DNA of 13,893 bases from Synura sp. LO234KE (lineage: Eukaryota > Sar > Synurophyceae > Synurales > Mallomonadaceae), in assembly GCA_015143735.1 (NCBI GenBank), contig VKHC01000278.1:1-13893 (forward strand), given 5' to 3'. This document shows positions 8,156-13,893 of this stretch, in pieces. The notes beneath the pieces are model-generated. The model made no database searches. It was not told where the DNA came from and was given only the letters and a program-made list of their open reading frames with translations. The position numbers were made by a program, and so were the translations under genes. The first letter of the stretch is position 1. Each line of letters opens with the position of its first letter.

Positions 8156-9597
8156 AGAATCTCGGACAAAATGTAGTTAGAATTTTTATCCACGCCCAGC
8201 TGGGGACTACTTCAACCTGTTAGTGTAAAATCAAGTGATATTTTATTTAAATTGGTGTTGATTGGTACGTCCATATGGGCAGTCTGCTGGATATTCTTGG
8301 TCGTAACACTGCCTTAGGATGCACTTACGTAACATTTACATCACCAGCTTCCCTCCTCCCCCCCGGCTGGTGGCGGTAACTTTGGTGTTGAAAATACAGT
8401 GAAAATGCTTATTTCATATATTGTCGCATATAAAAGCTACTTAAGCACACTATAATTTCGTTTACCTATGATGTATATGTCGATTTCTACTACTGGTAAG
8501 CTCCTAAGCGGTTGTTTTAAGGCACTTAAATTACGGTCTTACATCACAAGTGTTATCTGATTATTCATTTAAAAATTGGCTTTACCCATTCTTGCTAATT
8601 TAGCCCATTTGGTTTCACTGTCATATTCCAAGTAAAGTTACTGTTCTTTTTTCTCAAGAGATCCTCGGAACGAATATGCAAGCTTTGGCCGCCAACATAA
8701 CTTGTTTGCATTGAACTAACAACTGCAAACTTTTAACGTAATATATTGTTTAAACGTTTCAGATCCTCATAAACCACTGCCAGAACTCGAAGTACGCACG
8801 CAGAAGTCGCGTTGATAGGCTGATAAAAGCATAACTTACCGACACGATCAGATGTGTTTCCGTATATTGGTATTTAAAAGTTTTTCACCTTGGGACCCTT
8901 GTCTCCAGCGGAAAGTGCTGTAGAACTCTACTGAAGCAGTCGATAAAACGGTCGAAATTACCAGAAAATGAAGAAATCAGAACCTTGGGAAGGGATGAGA
9001 AGAGGCATTATTTCGGGCCAATTACCGATTCGTTCCTGAAGCGTAAATAGACAAAGCAAATAAACGATCCAGATTTCGATCAGGTAGAATAGCAGAATAT
9101 AAAAGACAATATTGCTCTTCGACAAGCGCGTGGGTATCACTTAGTATACTCTATACGAATCGAACCGTAAATGTACACGTAGTAATTATCCCACAGGTCG
9201 GACAACACCTCATCAAGCAGCGGGCAAGCGCTTGCGCATATCGATACTACGTATTCACGCATCCGTGATCACCGGCGATTTCCGTACTTACTACAGAACA
9301 GCGAAAATGCTAAATGCGATATCATGATGAATGCAGTCGATTTTCCAACATGATATAATGTGGTTTTTGAACGAAATATTATTGTATTTTTAAATAAATC
9401 TGTTTCGATATGGTAACTTTGGTAAATTATATCTCTATGTAGGAATGATAGCACCTAGGGATTCGCCTTGCGCAAATGCATATTCACATCAACGTTTCTA
9501 ACTATAACAGTTTCGCAGGACCTACGGTACATTTAGAGGTGATTTAATTTTTTTTCACGTTTACAGCTTTTCGCTATACAATGATTCGTGAGTATAA
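8156..9597. other. AT-rich intergenic DNA, nothing supported
   Basis: Stops are dense in all frames. The two minus-strand frames of about 60 codons (8958-9140, 9269-9454) are hydrophobic, AT-driven translations with no motif. A C-run (8356-8364) inside a GC-rich patch near 8340-8380 is the only compositional oddity. Confidence 0.55.
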
Positions 9598-9729
9598 AGA
9601 CGTTCCTTGAACATGAAAACATGAGTCAATTAACATTTGCCTCATTATTTTTCAAACTTTCATATTTTCTATTTACAAATATTAGGTCGACCTCTAATTG
9701 ACTTATGTTTTTATTTTCAGGGAACGTCT
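9598..9729. mobile_element. 132-bp MITE-like unit with 35-bp inverted termini
   Basis: The left arm 9598-9632 begins AGACGTTCC and ends AGTCAATTA. The reverse complement of 9695-9729 matches it at 31 of 35 positions without gaps, leaving a 62-nt AT-rich centre. Similarity stops at both ends of the arms, so the boundaries are well defined. Target-site duplication is not clear; a TA on each side is possible if the ends are shifted by one or two bases. Transcribed, it would fold into a long hairpin. It also fits almost exactly between GTGAGT (9588-9593) and TTTTCAG (9714-9720). Confidence 0.6.
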
Positions 9730-9783
9730 AGTTTGACGTTGCTAAGTCTAGGAAAAACTTTGCTAACGTTTTCTAATTGATAA

Positions 9784-10195
9784 CTGACAGCACAGGAGCA
9801 ACTTCTGAGACTTAAAAAACCAAATAAGGAGGCAGTCGTTTTAACTGGATTGTATCTATGGGAAGCAGCTCCAGGTACCATCGCAGTATCAGATTTGATT
9901 GCCTATGCAGACAGAGTAACGCAAGTTATAATTGAGAAACAAAAAGAGTTAATGAAAATATCTATGGAACAACGGTTAGAACATGGGCCCCAATATACCA
10001 TAGACAAGATATATTTGCGAGACTCTGTTTGCAACGTGGAAGGTTGAGAAAGTAAAACCCGAACTTGCTCGGGATGGAAAATTTGAAAGATTTTCGTCCT
10101 CTGGTGGTTCTGTAAAGAGAATGCTGGTGACAGGCAGGGAAGTATATGGGCTTGCCAGAACTCGAAAAGTTGGTGTAAAACTAGCCACCTGCAGG
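9784..10195 (+). pseudogene. Exon-like coding segment broken by one frameshift
   Basis: After a TAA at 9781, one frame is open to a TGA at 10045-10047 and encodes a well-formed sequence including L-W-E-A-A-P-G-T-I-A-V-S-D-L-I-A-Y-A-D-R-V. A second frame, open from 10004, continues with K-V-K-P-E-L-A-R-D-G-K-F-E-R-F and V-T-G-R-E-V-Y-G-L. It reaches a strong donor, CAGG|GTGAGT at 10195/10196. A single indel between 10004 and 10044 would unite them into about 137 codons. Upstream, GCTAAC (branch-point-like, about 9762) and ACAG/CACAG (9787-9795) resemble a 3' splice site. The S-D-L-I-A-Y-A-D-R-V segment faintly recalls the I-x-Y-A-H-R-I stretch of Mediator subunit 4, but this is too weak to name the gene. 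No downstream exon was found before the repeat cluster at 10394. Confidence 0.45.
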
Positions 10196-10393
10196 GTGAG
10201 TACTGATGTTGCCAGTTAAGCCCTATAAATTATTATAAATGCTGAGTCTGTATAATAACTACTGGTCACCAACGGAGGTATTCGTCGTAACGGTTCTGAA
10301 CGGTCATATCATCAAATTGAACTAGTATATCTGATATGGATTAGATGACTAAGTTTGCCATAATGAAAATTCTACCGTTTTTATAGTGTATTT

Positions 10394-10639
10394 CCGTAAC
10401 GTAAGAACCGAATTTGTTACGGTACCTAGTGACTAGACCGTAATTTATTACCAACGTGATTCATCCCGGACCATGGTAAATGCAATTATTACCGCATGTA
10501 TTACACCATTAAGATGAGCGCGTGACTCTATATTTATTACGGTAATTTAACCGTAATAATCATGATTATTCCGGTAATAATTGTATTAATAATACGGTTT
10601 TCTCTTACCATTATCACGGTAGTCCTGTAATCATCGATG
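10394..10639. repeat. Left palindromic CCGTAAT repeat cluster / inverted terminus
   Basis: It is dense in CCGTAA, TTACGG and GGTAATAAT words. Local inverted repeats include CCGTAAC (10394-10400) with GTTACGG (10416-10422) and TTATTACGGT (10534-10543) with ACCGTAATAA (10550-10559). The part 10566-10639 is the inverted counterpart of the window's right end; its last 29 bases (10611-10639) match the complement of 13818-13846 at 26 positions. A second, weaker block at 10449-10503 matches 13835-13889 in direct orientation (about 37/55, ungapped). Similarity to the right end stops sharply at 10639. Confidence 0.65.
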
Positions 10640-10929
10640 CACGCAACGACGTAGGTGGTTACGAAGAGGCGTAAGGAAGATCGATTGAATCGAATTACAA
10701 CTCGTAACCCCAATACCTCAAATCGACATAGATTACGTCGTAAGCCATGTTCCGGATTGGCTACCATATCCGATTGGGTGCGTCAGCCGCATTGAAGCGA
10801 AGTGGCAGACTTGAGCTCAAGTCTTTTGATTACGGCAACACCATCTTATCGCCATCGTAAACTCGACGAAGAATAACATTTCTGTACGCTTATCTGGATT
10901 GTCACGCCAGTAACGTATCCGCCGAATAA
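10640..10929. other. Spacer between left repeat and RT remnant
   Basis: Composition is intermediate, with several stops in the RT frame including TAA 10927-10929. No upstream RT blocks or endonuclease motifs are readable. It contains a perfect 18-bp palindrome, AGACTTGAGCTCAAGTCT (10807-10824). The origin is unclear: a 5' UTR, a degenerated ORF, or host DNA. Confidence 0.4.
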
Positions 10930-13843
10930 GAAACTAGTCTGTGTCGAGGAGTGCAGTTGCTCCATCACAAGGTTCTCTCACCTTCGCACCATGCGTTCCT
11001 CCCGCGAAAGGGCACCGACACCGCTAATCTACAGATTATCAATGCCATTGAGGCCGCATTCAACGACCGAAAATCCCTTTACGGCTCAAGCTGGGATATC
11101 AAACGAGCGTTTGACTCGGTCAGAAAATCCCTCATACGCCTCGCGTGGCGGAGGCTGGGCATTCCCCCGGACATTGCTGAGTGGCTTGTTCTGCTTGACC
11201 TTGACCGCCCAACGGTATTCGCGTACACGCGCTGGCTGGAAGGCGGAATCCCGGGACTCACTGGTCTTGGCTTTACCCCAGGAAAGGGCGCAGGTCAGGG
11301 GGATGTTTGCAGTCCCATCACATGGCTTGCGGTCTTTGATATCTTGCTCACGGCTCTCTCCCGCAACCCCTCCCCTACTCCCTTCCAGCTCTACGACCCC
11401 TCGGACTCACAGTACGCTGCCCCGGAAGTCAGCTTCGCTGATGATCTCGTCTCAATTGCTGCTGCCCTCCTCGGCCTCCAGCGTAAGGCCGACATCGTCT
11501 CCGGCTTCACAATCCTTACCGGAATGTCCATCGCCTCCTCCAAGCTCCGCCTCTTCCACATCCCTGGCATTGATGAACCACCACTCCCCCCCTCATCTCC
11601 CCCGGGCATCACCATACACACCATAGGATGGGTCCCATCTTAGATCCCTTTCCCCTGCAAACATTCGTTTAAGAACCTCGGTGTCTGGCATGACACGGTA
11701 CTGCTGCCTGGCCAATCCTCCCGCCAGTACTCCAAACTCCGCACAGATCTTGCCTTCTCTGCCCGCCTTCTCCGAACTCGTAAAGCCTCTCCTCGCCTCA
11801 CCACTGCCGTTCTCCGGTCTACCCTTCTTCCTAAGAGCGCCTATCCTAGCGTCCTCTCGTCCTGGTCCCTCACGGACCTACAGTAATTTGATCGTGTATT
11901 TGCTTCGCTATATAGCCTGCTTGCCAAAGACTCACCCACCTCCCAACAAGACACTCTCTTCCAGCCACGCGCCCAGGGGGGCATGGGCTTCCCACGCTTC
12001 TCCCACTTGGTCATAGAACGGAAACTTGCCCTCATCCGTCGCGCCCTATCCATGGAGGACTCATACACCCGCTGGGCTGCTGAATCCATCCTACGGCGCG
12101 GTTGCCCGGGCCCATGGACCAGTGCGACCCTTGCTGCCACGTCTACCCGTCCTGGCTACTGGATATCCAGCGTGATCGATTTTCTACGCCAAGGGGACGT
12201 ATATGTCTTGCGTCTGGTCCGAGTCTTCCCCCGTCTCCCTCTCAAGACTCCCCATTCTCCGCCCAGTGGCTCCTCGCGCTTTCTCTTCCTCATCGCCAAT
12301 ACCTTGCCTCGCACTCTATCACCTGCCCAGCGGACATCACCACCTTATCCCCAGGAGAACGCCTCACCACCTGGCTGACCGCCCTTCCTCGCTGGCTTCC
12401 CCCGCTGCTGCTCGTAGCCCCCCTCCGATGTCCCCATTCTTGCTCTCCACGGGCCAATGGTGGTATTTGCAACTAGGCACTCCGTCCTTGACTGCCCCTG
12501 CTCTGCTTGTTCTGATACGGATGACGGCCCCGCACCATGCTCTACCTACCCCACCCGACCTGTATGCTCTCCTCTGCACAATTGCTGCCCCTTTTCCCTC
12601 CGCCATGACTCCACACCGAATCCTCCATACCCGTGCTATCACTGCCCCGTTCTCCTCCCTCTTTCCGTCGGCTGCCCCCACTTCCGTCTTGCTTCCCGCA
12701 CCACCCTCCTGTACGCTCTCACCCTACGCACGATCTGGGACTGCCGCCTTCCCTCTGCCTCCATCCGCGTCCTCCTCCCTGCCCAAAACTTCTCACCTAT
12801 GTTCAACACAGTTCCTCGCTCCCCTCCTCCCCCACTCGCGCCTCCCTCCTCATTCAACTGCGTACCCTGTTGACCCCCAACATCTCTTTTGCCCCCTACA
12901 AGCCCAGGGCAGACACGCTTCCGCCCCAGGATGCCACACCTTCCTCCCAGGACGCGTTAGGAGCTCACTGGACTTCCTGGGCATGTGCATCCCGCCCCAC
13001 GTCTGTCGCTGGATTTACACACAGCTGCCACCCCCCCTTGCATCCCTGCTCCCCGCACCACTCTCTCCTCCCTGGTCCACCTGGCACACCCCTTCCGGAT
13101 TCCTCCCACTCCTAAGCCCGACCGCTATAATTGACCATGCCCTCCGTTGGCATGCCCTCCTCCTTCGAGACCGCCGGCGCTCTTCCCGCCCTAGCACCGG
13201 GCCGTACTGGTACGACAACACTATTGCCCTGGCCTCCCAAGTTATGCGCATACCCCGCCTCTCCATTGCAATGACTGGGCATGCCACCCGCCTTCTCCAC
13301 TGCCGCCACCTAAGCGTCCGCTCAAATGTCATCAAGTCACTCTGTCCCTACTCCCCTGAGTGGACCTCCCAGGGCGCCTGCCCGCTCCACTGCCACCCCG
13401 ATGCCCGGGATTCCTACGACCATTGGGCCTCCCAATGCACTCACCCGCAACTCCTAGCTCTTCGCACCGCCCTCCTCCGGCGCCAACGAGAGGACCTCCT
13501 CGCGCTCTCCCTATCTCAATAACATCTTGCGGCTGCCCTCTTGGACCTGTTTCTACTCCCGGATGGCTACCGGGTGGCGCACGGCAATCTCTCTCACGCC
13601 GAAAGCGCGCGCCAGTTCCCACTATATCTCAACCTCCCTGGGCCCTCCTCGTCCCGCGATGCAACTGTACTGATGGAGATCCGGCGCCTAACTGTGATCG
13701 TGGACTCCCTCTGGAATGAACGGGTCTATCTCCTGGACCCCTCGACTCTGCGATGGACCCCCCCCCCGTTCCCAATGGATCCTCGTGGTACGCTGTCTTG
13801 CGGGGCCGGGCACCGGACATCGGTGATCACAGGACCACCGTGA
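10930..13843 (+). pseudogene. Non-LTR-type reverse transcriptase, 5'-truncated and decayed
   Basis: The frame opens at 10930 without ATG. Readable RT blocks are H-x-F-L-P-R-K-G-T-D-T-A (fingers); S-W-D-I-K-R-A-F-D (motif A, catalytic Asp at 11095); G-A-G-Q-G-D-V-C-S-P (motif B, about 11290-11319); F-A-D-D (motif C, 11434-11445); and F-K-N-L-G-V (motif E, about 11668-11685). The same frame carries TAG at 11641-11643 and TAA at 11884-11886, then runs to about 12200. Beyond that, protein-like text moves among all three frames, implying several frameshifts. At 13379-13444 a C-x3-C...H-x4-C-x-H array resembles the zinc-knuckle-like zf-RVT region downstream of RT in LINE-type proteins. After TAA 13520-13522 the frame continues to TGA 13841-13843. 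No endonuclease, integrase or RNase H domain is recognisable. C-rich composition contrasts sharply with the AT-rich host. Certainly RT-derived and surely inactive; clade uncertain. Confidence 0.85.
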
Positions 13844-13893
13844 TAAATCACGGAAAGAAATAACCGTATTTATTGCCGTAATTATTACCATAA
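13818..13893. repeat. Right palindromic repeat / inverted terminus, cut by window end
   Basis: Reverse-complemented, this segment aligns with 10566-10639 with small gaps, sharing GGTAATAATT, AATACGGTT and TTATCACGGT(A/G)GTCCTGT(A/G)ATCA(T/C)CGATG in order. It contains a perfect hairpin, CCGTGAT (13838-13844) and ATCACGG (13847-13853). Composition switches from C-rich to AT-rich inside it. The stop of the RT frame (13841-13843) and the codons just before it lie within the repeat. It is still matching at the last base, so its true end is outside the window. Confidence 0.65.

Larger units (their letters stand above)
10394..13893. mobile_element. Composite unit: RT remnant bracketed by inverted repeats
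   Basis: Inverted, same-family repeats of at least 75 bp lie on both sides of the RT pseudogene and the C-rich block is confined between them. Two readings fit. One is a TIR-bearing mobile element that carries or captured an RT. The other is a retroelement whose 3' terminus is the palindromic repeat, with an inverted solo terminus, or an unrelated MITE of the same family, to its left. The left cluster has internal direct and inverted copies, which favours a family of small palindromic elements. Target-site duplications cannot be tested because the right end is missing. Confidence 0.4.

Noticed and set aside
9140-9175. TACG/CGTA hairpin with TTCGATT-like loop on the minus strand
   Set aside because: The stem is only four pairs with an 8-nt loop; no tRNA cloverleaf can be completed.
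10394-10639. CRISPR-like interpretation of the repeated CCGTAAT words
   Set aside because: Repeat lengths and spacings are irregular and orientations mixed; this is a palindromic element, and the window is eukaryotic.
10991-11626. A 211-codon frame overlapping the RT
   Set aside because: It is a different-frame shadow of the RT core, which carries the catalytic motifs in the other frame.
12203-13522. A 439-codon open frame covering the C-rich block
   Set aside because: Its left two thirds are Pro/Ser/Leu-rich translation of C-rich DNA; the RT-related text jumps among all three frames there. Only the last part (about 13130-13522) is the real relic frame, so it is annotated as part of the RT pseudogene.
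11841-13891. Several minus-strand ORFs of 60-106 codons opposite the RT
   Set aside because: They are Arg/Gly-rich complements of C-rich sequence, with no motif, and are explained by base composition.

Overview
The window reads as eukaryotic nuclear DNA from a gene-poor, repeat-rich region. Most of it (about 1-10,900) is AT-rich with many stops and no operon-like gene packing. GT-AG splice-like signals occur, and one long single-exon gene stands out. The last 3 kb is abruptly C-rich and holds a decayed reverse transcriptase. An intron-poor genome carrying GT61 glycosyltransferases and RT relics of this kind would fit a florideophyte red alga, but that is an inference; nothing in the window proves the lineage.

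Layout. 1-1,040: no supportable gene. 1,043-2,560: weak reading-frame remnants on the minus strand, a cluster of CACGTC words, and a purine-rich stretch with internal duplications and small hairpins. 2,560-4,350: mostly empty, except for a possible two-exon gene on the minus strand (3,676-4,294) with a TATA-like box upstream. 4,754-4,857 and 8,056-8,155: two diverged copies of one dispersed repeat of about 100 bp, flanking the main gene. 5,839-7,290: an intact 483-codon gene for a GT61/EOGT-like glycosyltransferase, the only confident protein-coding gene. 7,291-9,590: essentially empty AT-rich DNA.

9,598-9,729 is a 132-bp unit with 35-bp inverted termini (31/35 matching), MITE-like or hairpin-forming, lying almost exactly between a GT donor-like and an AG acceptor-like site. 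9,784-10,195 is an exon-like stretch of good protein quality broken by one frameshift and ending at a GTGAGT donor; it has no visible continuation before the next element.

10,394-13,893 is the most striking part. A 5'-truncated reverse transcriptase pseudogene, with the catalytic motifs readable but two nonsense codons and several frameshifts downstream, is bracketed by inverted repeats built from CCGTAAT/ATTACGG palindromes (10,566-10,639 against the complement of 13,818-13,893). The right-hand repeat contains the last codons and stop of the RT reading frame. Either a retroelement ends in this palindromic sequence and an inverted second terminus lies to its left, or the RT sits inside a TIR-bearing element. 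The right boundary is cut off by the window edge.

The genes show no evidence of working together: there is one probable Golgi/ER glycosyltransferase, and the rest is mobile DNA and its debris.
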